This document shows, piece by piece, positions 1 to 6,945 of a DNA stretch of 16,642 nucleotides (position 1 is the first letter of the stretch; the number at the start of each line of letters is the position of its first letter). The notes beneath the pieces are model-generated. The model saw only the letters and a list, made by a program, of their open reading frames with translations. It was not told the origin of the DNA and searched no databases. The DNA comes from JANXVY01 sp031365425 (lineage in GTDB: Bacteria; Pseudomonadota; Alphaproteobacteria; Rhizobiales; Hyphomicrobiaceae): assembly GCA_031365425.1 (NCBI GenBank), contig JANLYB010000006.1, positions 1 to 16,642 on the forward strand, read 5' to 3'. The translations under genes and the position numbers were made by a program.

Positions 1-2
1 TG

Positions 3-281
3 TCGATCCTGCTCGGCGCCTCGCCCGCAATAGACGCCGATCCAAGCGAGCGTATGCATCATGGTGAAATAGCCACGCGGGTCGCAGCCCTGGCTGGCGA
101 GAGCTACAACAACGGTATACGAGCCTACTATTTCTCGATCGCCCCTATGGCGTGGTTCATCCACCCGCTCCTCCTCATTGCCGCGACGACCATCGTGACG
201 TTCGTCATCTACCGACGCGAATTCTACTCGCCGATGCTGTCCGCTTTGGTTTCAAATTCGACAACAAAAAAGGCCACCTAA
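3..281 (+). CDS. DUF599 family inner-membrane protein, C-terminal part (5' end outside window)
   Basis: The frame is open from the first full codon at position 3 to the TAA at 279-281, so the gene begins upstream of the window. The visible 92 residues start with SILLGASPA, continue through a soluble stretch (ALAGESYNNGIRAYYFS) and a hydrophobic helix (MAWFIHPLLLIAATTIVTFV), and end with YRREF-SP and a short polar tail. The order 'LLGA-P ... A.LA...NxGxRAYYF ... AWFxHP ... AT ... YRREF' is the pattern at the C-terminus of DUF599 proteins, which have about 220-240 residues, several membrane segments and no known function. An internal ATG at 54 gives only 75 residues and is not the true start. 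The family call rests on remembered family features, not on a search. Confidence 0.75.
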   Translation, partial: SILLGASPAIDADPSERMHHGEIATRVAALAGESYNNGIRAYYFSIAPMAWFIHPLLLIAATTIVTFVIYRREFYSPMLSALVSNSTTKKAT

Positions 282-748
282 GTATCGGTCCGACGCCCGA
301 CAGGGCCTCCGGCACTCACGTTCGTTCTGTCAACGGCGGACTGCGGGAATGTTTCGCCGCTGTCGCACACGCCCACTATTAGACTTGCAGCGGCTCACCG
401 CCGAACGACAATGATCGCACGAAATCTTGGGGCGTGATACATGCCTTCTCCGCTATCTTCGTAGATCCGAAGCGCCGATCGGCAGCTCTCTTGACAGTCC
501 GCCCATTGTTCGAACTTTTGTTTTGAGAATCGAGCCCTTGTCAGCCGTAGTGGGGAGTTCAGAGACTTTTTACGGATTGCGTCTTTTGTAGAGAGTTCGG
601 GCCAGCCTGAATTCTCTCTTGAAATGCAACGCAATAGAACCGTAGCTTGCTTACAGGTACGGCTACGATCAATGTCCCAAGTCGATAGCAGTCGATGTCG
701 GCCCTGCTCCAAGCCCGGATTTTCGACGTTGTCGGCCAGGAGGCCTGA
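282..748. other. Intergenic region upstream of kup (467 bp)
   Basis: No convincing gene on either strand. The short open frames here lack a ribosome binding site and recognisable protein features. A TTGACA at 491-496 has no good -10 at 16-18 bp. Two overlapping short inverted repeats are visible before kup, CGTAGC 641-646 with GCTACG 662-667 and CCGTA 640-644 with TACGG 658-662. They could form alternative hairpins in a kup leader but may be chance. The kup ribosome binding site lies at 738-743. Confidence 0.5.
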
Positions 749-2656
749 ATGGGCAAACTCCTACAGATGCCAGCCTTGACGCACCAGGATGCCACGCGGC
801 CGGTCGCAGGATCCACCCTCGCCGCGCTTGGCATAGTTTACGGCGATATCGGCACTAGCCCGCTCTACGCGCTGAAGCAGGCCGTAGCGGCAACCGGCAC
901 GCCCACCCCTGACGCCATCATGGGAGTCGTATCGCTAATCCTGTGGTCGCTGATCGTGATCGTCTCGTTCAAGTACGCTATCCTGCTCATGCGCGCCGAC
1001 AATCACGGCGAAGGCGGGATCATGGCGCTACTGGCGCTTCTCGACGCCCGGCGCGCCCCCGCGCGAAGCTGGCGAGCGTCCCTGCTCATCTTCGGGTTGA
1101 TCGGCGCCGTGCTGCTCTACGGCGATGGGGTGATCACGCCAGCGATCTCCGTACTGAGCGCCGTCGAAGGCGTAAAGCTCGACGCCCCCAACCTCGCGCC
1201 GCTGGTCGTTCCGATCAGCATCGCGATTCTGGTTGCCTTATTCCTGGTGCAACGCAAGGGAACGCAATTCATCGGCAACATCTTCGGCCCGGTGATGCTG
1301 CTTTGGTTTGGTGTCATCGCCCTGCTCGGACTGCGCGGCATCATCATGACGCCGAGCATCCTCGCCGCCGTCAGTCCTCTGCATGCCCTGTCGTATCTGA
1401 TCAGAGCGGGACCCGGCATCGCGTTCGCCGTGTTGGGGGCGGCATTCCTTGCCGTGACCGGCGCGGAAGCGATGTATGCCGATATGGGACATTTCGGTCG
1501 ACTGCCCATCCGATGCGGTTGGTTTGCCTTGGTCTTGCCCGCTCTGATGCTTAACTACTTTGGCCAGGGAGCGCTGCTCCTCGCCGACCCAGGCGCACTG
1601 GTCAATCCGTTCTACCTACTCGCTCCAGGATGGGCTCATATCCCGATCGTGGTGTTGGCAACGCTCGCCACGATCATTGCCTCTCAGGCGATGATCTCAG
1701 GTGCCTTCTCCCTCACCCAACAATCGATGCAGCTGGGCCTGTTTCCTCGCATGCGGGTGCTCCACACCGCCAGCCATGAAAAGGGGCAGATCTACATCCC
1801 GATCGTGAACTGGCTGCTCGCCGTGGGCACGCTCGGGGCAGTCCTCTTATTTGGCACCTCGGACTCCCTCGGAGGCGCTTACGGAATAGCCGTCTCCATG
1901 CTCATGGCGATCACGACTGTGCTTGCTGCCTTGGTCGCCCTGCAATGGGGCTATAACCCGGTGGCCGTCGTGCTGGTGAACGGATGTCTGCTGATGATCG
2001 AACTGATTTTTGTGGCTGCCAATGCCACCAAGGTGTTCGAGGGCGGCTGGTTCCCCCTGGTCCTAGCCGGTGTCATCGCCATGCTCATGCTCACGTGGCG
2101 AACCGGCTGGTCGCTGCTCGAGCGCCAGCGCTCCAAACTTCGACAAAGCGAAGAGGAGTTCGTCGCTTGGATCGTCACCAACCCGCCGCTGCGGGTGCGT
2201 GGAACGGCCGCAATATTCACCGCATCCAGCACTGGCATCCCGCTCAGCCTGACCCATCACCTCAAGCACAATCAGGTCTTGCATGATCGCGTGCTGCTGA
2301 TGTCGACGGTGAGTACCGATGCACCACGAGTGAATGCCGCTCAGCGCGTCAAGATCGTACCGGTAGGCCCCGGCATTGTCCGCCTGATCCTGTCCTTTGG
2401 ATTCATGGAAAGCCCGAATGTGATGGAAGGGCTGAAACTCGCCTGCAGCGCTCCGGAATTGAGCGGCATCGATCCTGAGAACATCACCTATTATTTCCGG
2501 CGGGTGATGGTCGTACCCAGGGCCAACATACCTGGGATGGCAATGTGGAGAAAGGAGCTGTTCGCGGCCATGCACCTCAACGCCAACCTTCCAGCCAGCT
2601 ACTTCGGTGTGCCGACCTCGCGGGTCGTGGAGGTCGGCCTCGAGGTCGAGATCTGA
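749..2656 (+). CDS. kup: Kup low-affinity potassium transport protein
   Basis: Inner-membrane K+ uptake carrier of the KUP/HAK/KT family, thought to act as a K+/H+ symporter. The 635 residues compare with 622 in E. coli Kup. The family signature GIVYGDIGTSPLYALK lies at residues 28-43, and GDGVITPAISVLSAVEG, typical of the family, follows at about 125-141. About twelve hydrophobic segments fill residues 25-455, followed by a polar cytoplasmic C-terminal domain of about 180 residues that looks complete. The ATG at 749 is preceded by a near-perfect AGGAGG at 738-743 with 5-nt spacing, which fixes the start. It is a single gene: a 467-bp gap lies upstream and an insertion sequence begins 181 bp after its stop. 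Many rhizobia carry several kup copies; whether this one came with the surrounding accessory DNA cannot be told from the window. Confidence 0.96.
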   Translation: MGKLLQMPALTHQDATRPVAGSTLAALGIVYGDIGTSPLYALKQAVAATGTPTPDAIMGVVSLILWSLIVIVSFKYAILLMRADNHGEGGIMALLALLDARRAPARSWRASLLIFGLIGAVLLYGDGVITPAISVLSAVEGVKLDAPNLAPLVVPISIAILVALFLVQRKGTQFIGNIFGPVMLLWFGVIALLGLRGIIMTPSILAAVSPLHALSYLIRAGPGIAFAVLGAAFLAVTGAEAMYADMGHFGRLPIRCGWFALVLPALMLNYFGQGALLLADPGALVNPFYLLAPGWAHIPIVVLATLATIIASQAMISGAFSLTQQSMQLGLFPRMRVLHTASHEKGQIYIPIVNWLLAVGTLGAVLLFGTSDSLGGAYGIAVSMLMAITTVLAALVALQWGYNPVAVVLVNGCLLMIELIFVAANATKVFEGGWFPLVLAGVIAMLMLTWRTGWSLLERQRSKLRQSEEEFVAWIVTNPPLRVRGTAAIFTASSTGIPLSLTHHLKHNQVLHDRVLLMSTVSTDAPRVNAAQRVKIVPVGPGIVRLILSFGFMESPNVMEGLKLACSAPELSGIDPENITYYFRRVMVVPRANIPGMAMWRKELFAAMHLNANLPASYFGVPTSRVVEVGLEVEI

Positions 2657-2837
2657 CCAGAAAAGTAGCTTTGAGTTGAGAAGCGGTGCTGTTACGAGCA
2701 TCGGGTCCGCTGCTCCTCAGTAGCGAACTCCGTGCACTATGCGCCCTCTTACCGAGATGCGCCTTGTGTAAAGAGTTGTCGCCGCGCGACAGGGCTGCAT
2801 TGGCAGAGGCGCGATGATTGCCGCCGGGGCCGCAGCT

Positions 2838-4550
2838 GGCCCAGGCTGTGTGAAAACCTTGCCGCACAATATCTGCATGCAGATCTATGTGCTATGCTTT
2901 CCGCACTGAATCGGAAGCGGGGGGCGCCGATGGCGGGATTCGTGGAAGGTCTGGGGCGCGGGCAGGTCAGCTTGTTCCCGGCACAGCTGGACGACTACGT
3001 GGCCGAGGACAATCCGGTGCGGGCGGTCGACGCGTTCGTCGACGGCCTCGATCTCGCGAAGCTCGGGTTCACGAACACGGAGCCGCTGGCGACAGGCCGA
3101 CCGGGCTATGATCCTGCCACGATGCTCAGGATCTACGTCTACGCCTATCTCAATCGCATTCCTTCGAGCCGTCGGATCGAGCGCGAGTGTCAGCGCAACG
3201 TCGAGCTGATGTGGCTGACCGGGCGGCTTGCGCCAGACCACAAGACGATTGCGGATTTCCGCAAAGACAACGGCAAGCCGATCCGCGAGGTGTGCCGCGC
3301 GTTCGTCCTGCTGTGCCGCCAGCTCGACCTTCTCAGCGTGGCCAGCGTGGCGATCGACGGCTCCAAATTCAAAGCCGTCAACGCGCGCGACAACAACTTC
3401 ACGCAGGCCAAGATGAAGCGGCGCCTCGAGCGGATTGACGAGAGCATCACGCGCTACATGGAGCAACTGGTGACTGCCGACCGGCAGATCGCCGGTGGGA
3501 ACGACGCGGTGCCGGCGGCCAAGGTCACACGGCTCAAGGACAAGCTCGCCAAGCTGAAGGAGGAGGTCGCGCGCCTCAACGCAATCAACAAGGACCTGCA
3601 GAAAAGCGAGGACGAGCAGATCTCGCTCACCGATCCCGACAGCCGCTCGATGGCGACGAGTGGCAAGGATACGGGTATTGTTGGCTACAACGTGCAAGCG
3701 GCCGTCGACACCAAGCATCATTTGATCGTCGTGCACGAGGTAACCAATGTCGGTTCCGATCGTCACCAACTCGCCAATATGGCCAAGAAGGCGCGCGCTG
3801 AGCTGGGCAGCGAGACGCTCGATGTGGTCGCTGATCGCGGCTACTACGAGGGCGGTGAGATCAAGGCATGCGAGGACGCCGGCATCTCGGTGATGCTGCC
3901 GAAGCCGCAGACGTCAGGTGCCAAGGCAGAAGGCCGTTTTGGCAAGCAGGACTTCGTCTACAAACCGGAGGAGGACGCCTATCGCTGCCCGGCCGGCGAG
4001 ACGTTGCCGTATCGCTTCACGAACGTTCGGGACGGCAAGACCGTGCACCGCTACTGGACCCACGCATGCAAAGACTGCCGGCTCAAGTCTCTTTGCACTC
4101 CGTCGAAGGGACGGCGCATCTTTCGTTGGGAGCACGAGGCGGTGCTGGAGAAAGTCCAAGCCCGGCTCGATCGCACTCCAGATGCCATGACCATGCGCCG
4201 CTCTACCGTCGAGCACCCGTTTGGAACCATCAAGTGCTGGATGGGCGCGACACACTTCCTGACGATGACGCTGCCGAAGGTGGCGACCGAGATGGCGCTC
4301 AACGTGCTCGCCTACAACATGAAGCGCGTGATGAACATTATCGGCGTGGGCAGGTTGCTGAAGGTGATACAGGCGGTCATGGCTAAGGCTCGCTCGATTT
4401 TTGCGCGCATCAGGTTGCTCCTGGATGACATCAGGACCTCACCGGCAGCGATCTGGGCCGCCGCGGTCCCGTTCAGTCGAGAAATGAGCCTCGACCAGGT
4501 GGTTTGGGTCAACTGAGACAAGAACTGCGACTTCTCACACAGCCTGGGCC
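2838..4550 (+). mobile_element. IS1182-family insertion sequence, complete
   Basis: The element is bounded by GGCCCAGGCTGTGTGA at 2838-2853 and its exact reverse complement at 4535-4550, a 16-bp identical terminal inverted repeat. It is 1713 bp long, within the usual IS1182-family range, and carries one intact transposase gene. The flanks (…GCAGCT before, CTCATC… after) show no clear target-site duplication beyond a possible 2-bp CT, so an old insertion or a later rearrangement is possible. A perfect 14-bp palindrome, ATCTGCATGCAGAT (2871-2884), lies inside the left end just before the transposase gene. The 181 bp between kup and the left end (2657-2837) hold no gene I can recognise. Confidence 0.88.
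2930..4516 (+). CDS. IS1182-family DDE transposase
   Basis: Catalyses movement of the surrounding IS. The N-terminal DUF772-type domain (MAGFVEGLGRGQVSLFPAQL…, then YVYAYLNRIPSSRRIE and DHKTIADFRK) leads into a DDE catalytic domain. The likely acidic triad is D143 (VAIDGSKFKAVNA), D302 (VVADRGYYEGG) and E428 (RRSTVEHPFGTIK). A charged coiled-coil-like stretch at about 165-230 and a cysteine cluster (RCPAGE … HACKDCRLKSLC) sit between the catalytic parts, as in the family. The frame is open back to an ATG at 2732, but that lies outside the inverted repeat and cannot be the element's own start. I chose the ATG at 2930 (528 residues), which follows a G-rich stretch and begins with the family-typical MAGF; the ATG at 2894 (540 residues) is the alternative. 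There is no frameshift or stop, so it may be active. Confidence 0.93.
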   Translation: MAGFVEGLGRGQVSLFPAQLDDYVAEDNPVRAVDAFVDGLDLAKLGFTNTEPLATGRPGYDPATMLRIYVYAYLNRIPSSRRIERECQRNVELMWLTGRLAPDHKTIADFRKDNGKPIREVCRAFVLLCRQLDLLSVASVAIDGSKFKAVNARDNNFTQAKMKRRLERIDESITRYMEQLVTADRQIAGGNDAVPAAKVTRLKDKLAKLKEEVARLNAINKDLQKSEDEQISLTDPDSRSMATSGKDTGIVGYNVQAAVDTKHHLIVVHEVTNVGSDRHQLANMAKKARAELGSETLDVVADRGYYEGGEIKACEDAGISVMLPKPQTSGAKAEGRFGKQDFVYKPEEDAYRCPAGETLPYRFTNVRDGKTVHRYWTHACKDCRLKSLCTPSKGRRIFRWEHEAVLEKVQARLDRTPDAMTMRRSTVEHPFGTIKCWMGATHFLTMTLPKVATEMALNVLAYNMKRVMNIIGVGRLLKVIQAVMAKARSIFARIRLLLDDIRTSPAAIWAAAVPFSREMSLDQVVWVN

Positions 4551-4669
4551 CTCATCGCATTTGTTCCGAGAGGAGGGCGACTTCCGCAACTGGGGGTATC
4601 GCGTTGGCTTGCCGGCGTTCCAGAATTTTCTGCCGGCCAGGGTTGTTCCAGCATTGGCTTGACGGAGGC

Positions 4670-4786
4670 TTAGGTTCCGCAGAACGTTTGATGCACCACC
4701 TGATCAGGGAGTGGGGGGTCGGTATACTGCGCGAAATCAGGCTGATCCTCGAAAGGCTTTGCGAGCGCAAGTTGCGTGGTGGCTTT
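4670..4786 (-). pseudogene. selO (YdiU) C-terminal fragment
   Basis: Read on the minus strand, the last codons before the TAA (complement of 4670-4672) encode LALAKPFEDQPDFAQY, then TDPPLPDQVV, then the ending QTFCGT. The 'P(F/Y)(D/E)xQP(D/E)(F/Y)A.YAxPP' pattern followed by a terminal TFCGT is what I recall at the C-terminus of many SelO/YdiU proteins, protein AMPylating pseudokinases of about 480-490 residues. Only about 35 codons remain. Upstream of roughly 4786 the frame reads into unrelated sequence, so the kinase-like domain is gone. The fragment starts beside two CTGAAAA repeats that resemble the end of another insertion sequence, a possible cause of the truncation. Identification rests on remembered family features. 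Confidence 0.6.
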
Positions 4787-4973
4787 AACGCCGACTGAAA
4801 ATGTTACGCTGGCTCTGAAAACCGGAGGGCCAGTGTGGTGTTGTTGGCTATTCTGGGATCGGCACGAATACCACAGGGATAACCAACAACGGTGCAATCA
4901 GCAGCTAACGGCTTGCGCACGCCGAAGATGCTCATACACTTCCGTGACGCAATCAAGCCGCGCGGGGTACACC

Positions 4974-5132
4974 ATGACCATCGTGAACATTGCCCAATAC
5001 GATGCAGTTGTAGCAATTGTCCGAGACCTCGAATGTATCAAGGGTTCGATAGAGGAACCTTTGCTCGTCGAGCTATCCTCCGCGATTGAGGAATACGAGA
5101 ACACCGCCATCGTCGTGCGAAAAACGCATTAG
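4974..5132 (+). CDS. Small hypothetical protein (52 aa)
   Basis: A short frame starting MTIVNIAQYDAVVAIVRDLE, continuing with KGSIEEPLLVELSSAIEEYE, and ending RKTH. The preceding sequence (CGCGGGGTACACC) is only a weak ribosome binding site. The pattern 'YxAVVAxVxxL … EP … EL..AIEEYE' recalls the N-terminal helices of HigA-type antitoxins before their helix-turn-helix, but that DNA-binding part is absent, so at best this is an antitoxin remnant. No toxin gene lies beside it. It could also be a chance ORF in decayed DNA; a longer in-frame ATG at 4776 gives an unconvincing N-terminus. Confidence 0.28.
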   Translation: MTIVNIAQYDAVVAIVRDLECIKGSIEEPLLVELSSAIEEYENTAIVVRKTH

Positions 5133-5382
5133 CACTCAGCATAGTCTCAACAGACATCGCCGGACTGCACTTACCGGCCTTGCTGAAATTGACGGCCGTC
5201 GTTGACGATATGGCTATTGGCGAATCACGCCAGTGCGTGACCTGTCGTTTACGTCTCGATGACCAGGCGGCTCAGCCGCTTAGTTGACGGCCCCCTGACT
5301 CGAACCCTCAAATGCGAGCTTGCATCGTTACGATCAACCTGTCGTTGGCATACTGAACGCCAGTCATTTGGCGGGAGCTGCA

Positions 5383-5673
5383 ATGAACACCGAAGTTGAA
5401 CGGCGGGAACACAAGCGAACGACATCGGGCGCAATCGCGTTCATGATGCGGGCTTTCTACGCCCACATTCCATGCCGGGTGGCCAACATTAGCGAAGGCG
5501 AGGCGATGATCGAGCTACGAGAAGACGTGCTGCTACCTTACGCCTTCGCGCTCACGATCGACGGCACGGACTTCACTTGTGGCCGCCGTGGTCGTAGACC
5601 ATGCGCTGCCGGGGCACGACTTCGAGATACTGCGTCGTGTTTTCGTAATCGGTGCCGTCCGGCCCGTGCATAG
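5383..5673 (+). pseudogene. PilZ-domain protein, 3'-truncated by a rearrangement
   Basis: The ATG at 5383 is preceded by GGGAG (5373-5377) at 5-nt spacing. The product starts MNTEVERREHKRTTSG and continues FMMRAFYAHIPCRVANISEG, then LPYAFALTIDGTDFTC. The ERR.HKR start, the C-R-V-x-N-I-S-E-G strand and the following beta segments match rhizobial PilZ-like proteins. PilZ domains often bind cyclic di-GMP, but the second-motif D/NxSxxG is here NISEGE, with the usual G replaced, so ligand binding is doubtful. Recognisable PilZ sequence stops at about 5578. From there the DNA is the reverse complement of the neighbouring SRPBCC gene and the frame encodes an Arg/Ala-rich tail to 5673. I read this as a deletion or recombination junction rather than a natural protein end. 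Confidence 0.65.
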
Positions 5674-5851
5674 TGTAGTGCCAATGGCCGCCAGTGCGCA
5701 GGTCGCGGCTATGGTTCGTTAGAGTGACGCCGCGCGGGCCCCACCATTGCGCCACCTCTTCTGGAATTGTCCAGGCATCCCATACTGCGTCCAGCGGTGC
5801 GTCGTAGACGCGGGTGAGCGAGATTACGTTGGACTTATTTCTTGCGGCCAT
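5573..5851 (-). CDS. SRPBCC/AHSA1-family protein, C-terminally truncated
   Basis: The 92-residue product starts MAARNKSNVISLTRVYDAPL and runs through DAVWDAWTIPEEVAQWWGPR to RMVYDHGGHK. The N-terminal 'R.YDAP...VWDAWT.PE...QWWGP.G' motif is diagnostic for the AHSA1/START-like (SRPBCC) fold often paired with ArsR regulators. The family normally has about 140-160 residues. Here the frame ends after YDHGGH, where relatives continue with more strands and the long C-terminal helix, so a third to a half of the domain is missing and the product is probably non-functional. The cut falls at the junction with the convergent PilZ remnant. Its ATG (complement 5849-5851) overlaps the end of the upstream arsR-type gene by 17 bp, indicating one operon. 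Confidence 0.8.
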   Translation of the reverse strand: MAARNKSNVISLTRVYDAPLDAVWDAWTIPEEVAQWWGPRGVTLTNHSRDLRTGGHWHYTMHGPDGTDYENTTQYLEVVPRQRMVYDHGGHK

Positions 5852-6185
5852 GGTGGGTTCCCTTCGTTTTTGATTTCAGATAGGCGCCAAGCCGATCGAG
5901 CTGGTCATCCCATGCGACCCGATGCAGCTCCATCCAATCCAACGCCTCGCGCAGCGGTTCACCATTGAGTTGGCAAGGCCGCCACTGCGCCTTGCGCCCC
6001 TTCGTGATGAGATCAGCATTTTCGAGAACCTTCAGATGCTTGGTCACCGCCGGAAGGCTCATGTCCCGCAGGAACGGCTCCGCAAGGTCCGATACGTTTG
6101 CCTCGCCTTTGGACAGGCGGGCGAGCATTGCTCGCCGCGTTGGGTCAGCGAGGGCCGCAAAGGTGCGACTGAGAGGGTCGCGCAT
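5835..6185 (-). CDS. ArsR-family (HTH_20) transcriptional regulator
   Basis: Winged-helix repressor of 116 residues. It begins MRDPLSRTFAALADPTRRAM, the classic ArsR start, followed by LARLSKGEANVSDLAEPF and the recognition region LPAVTKHLKVLENADLI (about residues 44-60). The C-terminal part (WMELHRVAWDDQLDRLGAYL) matches the subgroup that controls adjacent AHSA1/SRPBCC genes. It lacks the CxC metal site of arsenic-sensing ArsR, so a metal ligand is unlikely. It overlaps the SRPBCC gene by 17 bp and is intact, although its partner is truncated. An AT-rich inverted repeat lies immediately upstream of its start and probably serves as its own operator. Confidence 0.9.
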   Translation of the reverse strand: MRDPLSRTFAALADPTRRAMLARLSKGEANVSDLAEPFLRDMSLPAVTKHLKVLENADLITKGRKAQWRPCQLNGEPLREALDWMELHRVAWDDQLDRLGAYLKSKTKGTHHGRKK

Positions 6186-6188
6186 TAT

Positions 6189-6208
6189 AATTGACCGATC
6201 AGTTAATT
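6189..6208 (-). promoter_or_regulatory. Putative operator of the ArsR-type regulator
   Basis: Imperfect inverted repeat AATTGAC - 6 nt - GTTAATT (one mismatch) directly upstream of the regulator's ATG, partly overlapping a TTAATTAA palindrome at 6204-6210. ArsR-family repressors commonly bind AT-rich dyads of this size over their own promoter. The position is visible; the function is inferred. Confidence 0.45.
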
Positions 6209-6476
6209 AACTAGATGGTAAAATATACGGACAGACTGGCGCGTTGTCCGGATGTGAGTTCTTGACTCAGTTTGATTGCCGGGAGGATTTTTTAATGCCG
6301 TCGGCAACTTCTAAAAATCTTTGCTGCGCGGCACGGTGATCAGCGCAATGACGTAGAGAACAAATCCGGTAGAGCCCCAGTTATGCCCCAGAAACCCCCG
6401 AACCGAAAGCGAACGAAACGCACCAAGACGACCGGAAACACATTGAAATTGCTATGTTTTATTTGATGCGACAAAA
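6209..6476. other. Non-coding stretch between the arsR-type gene and the tRNA fragment
   Basis: No complete gene. A GGGAGG at 6281-6286 precedes an ATG at 6296, but that frame has only 14 codons. On the minus strand a frame ending at 6311 encodes a hydrophobic stretch (GSTGFVLYVIALITVP) without a start codon, possibly the tail of a lost membrane protein. This is probably the right edge of the decayed island. Confidence 0.45.
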
Positions 6477-6521
6477 TTCGGGAGCAAGGGGTCGGGAGTT
6501 CGAATCTCCCCGCTCCGACCA
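6477..6521 (+). other. 3' half of tRNA-Pro(CGG), probable att site of an integrated element
   Basis: The 45 nt fit tRNA geometry exactly from position 32 to the 3' end. They give anticodon loop TTCGGGA (anticodon CGG, followed by the G37 typical of tRNA-Pro), 3' anticodon stem GCAAG, variable loop GGGTC, T-arm GGGAG-TTCGAAT-CTCCC, acceptor strand CGCTCCG, discriminator A and encoded CCA. The sequence before it (GATGCGACAAAA) cannot pair with GCAAG and no D-arm or 5' acceptor strand is present, so this is not a functional tRNA gene. Tyrosine recombinases often cross over in the anticodon loop and leave exactly such a 3' copy at the far end of the inserted element. The orientation implies that the element lies to the left. 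Confidence 0.8.
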
Positions 6522-6844
6522 ATGATTTCAATAAGTTCGTGGTTGGCCGATTGGGCCTCGCCCGAGAAGGGCCCAAAAAACATGTCCGGCATCGAAGACG
6601 GACAATCTGAAAAAGCCTCGGATTGAGCAGGGCCCTCGCACCAGCCGCTGCATTTTGCCGCTGCTGCCGCCCTCAGGAGCAGGCATCGACGCCGCCGATT
6701 GCAGTACTCAGAAACCTCCGTAGCTAAATCGGCGACCATCGACCTATCCCCTTCAACACGCACGTCAAGCCGGCTTGGCAGGAGGATTGGAGGTTCACCT
6801 CGACCATTTCAGAACGGCCTGCAAAGCCGCTCGGCTCGCACACA
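6522..6844. other. Intergenic region between the att fragment and the iron-storage promoter
   Basis: No supported gene. A minus-strand frame from 6763 (or the ATG at 6739) is cysteine-rich, reads into the tRNA fragment and lacks biased codon use, so I do not call it. TTGGGCC at 6551-6557 can pair with GGCCCAA at 6570-6576, but no T-run follows on either strand, so it is not a standard terminator. Confidence 0.45.
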
Positions 6845-6861
6845 ATTAGAACGATTCCAAG
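6845..6861 (+). promoter_or_regulatory. Candidate ICE/Irr box upstream of bfd-bfr
   Basis: The site reads ATTAGAA-CGA-TTCCAAG. The iron control element (ICE) recognised by Irr in Bradyrhizobium and other Hyphomicrobiales is close to TTTAGAA-NNN-TTCTAAA. The core TTAGAA/TTCCAA half-sites here match with one inner mismatch and the right 3-nt spacing. Bacterioferritin genes are known Irr targets in this order, which makes the position meaningful. A TTGACA at 6885-6890 and a TTGACC at 6914-6919 lie downstream as possible -35 elements, without an obvious -10 for either. Confidence 0.5.
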
Positions 6862-6945
6862 CGACTGATCGTGATAGCTTTTTCTTGACAATCGCAGATT
6901 TTTTGTTCGTTTGTTGACCTTGGTTGTACAGTATTTAGATCCATG

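Larger units (their letters stand above)
4551..5382. other. Gene-poor debris between the IS and the PilZ remnant
   Basis: These 832 bp contain no complete recognisable gene. They hold the minus-strand tail of a selO gene (4670-4786), two CTGAAAA repeats reminiscent of an IS21-type end (4795-4801 and 4815-4821), and one 52-codon hypothetical ORF (4974-5132). The stretch 5133-5382 shows nothing beyond the ribosome binding site GGGAG at 5373-5377 for the PilZ frame. The mixture of fragments on both strands is typical of decaying accessory DNA. Confidence 0.55.

Noticed and set aside
395..834. Two minus-strand frames (105 and 91 codons) upstream of and overlapping kup
   Set aside because: No ribosome binding sites or family motifs; the second runs into the certain kup gene on the opposite strand.
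2690..2837. Plus-strand frame between kup and the IS encoding ELRALCALL, then CKELSPRDRAALAEAR, vaguely like a Crp/Fnr N-terminus
   Set aside because: Short, ends in a stop before the IS, and no continuation is found on the other side of the element; resemblance too weak to call.
2885..3769. Minus-strand 294-codon open frame inside the IS
   Set aside because: Shadow of the transposase gene; composition follows the antisense of the real frame and no domain is visible.
6551..6576. TTGGGCC…GGCCCAA stem after the tRNA fragment as a terminator
   Set aside because: Followed by an A-run on the plus strand and no T-run on the minus strand; it does not fit an intrinsic terminator.
6340..6763. Minus-strand frames encoding VGAGRFELPTPCS and SGEIRTPDPLL
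   Set aside because: These peptides are the well-known translations of a reversed tRNA 3' end; they support the tRNA fragment, not a protein.
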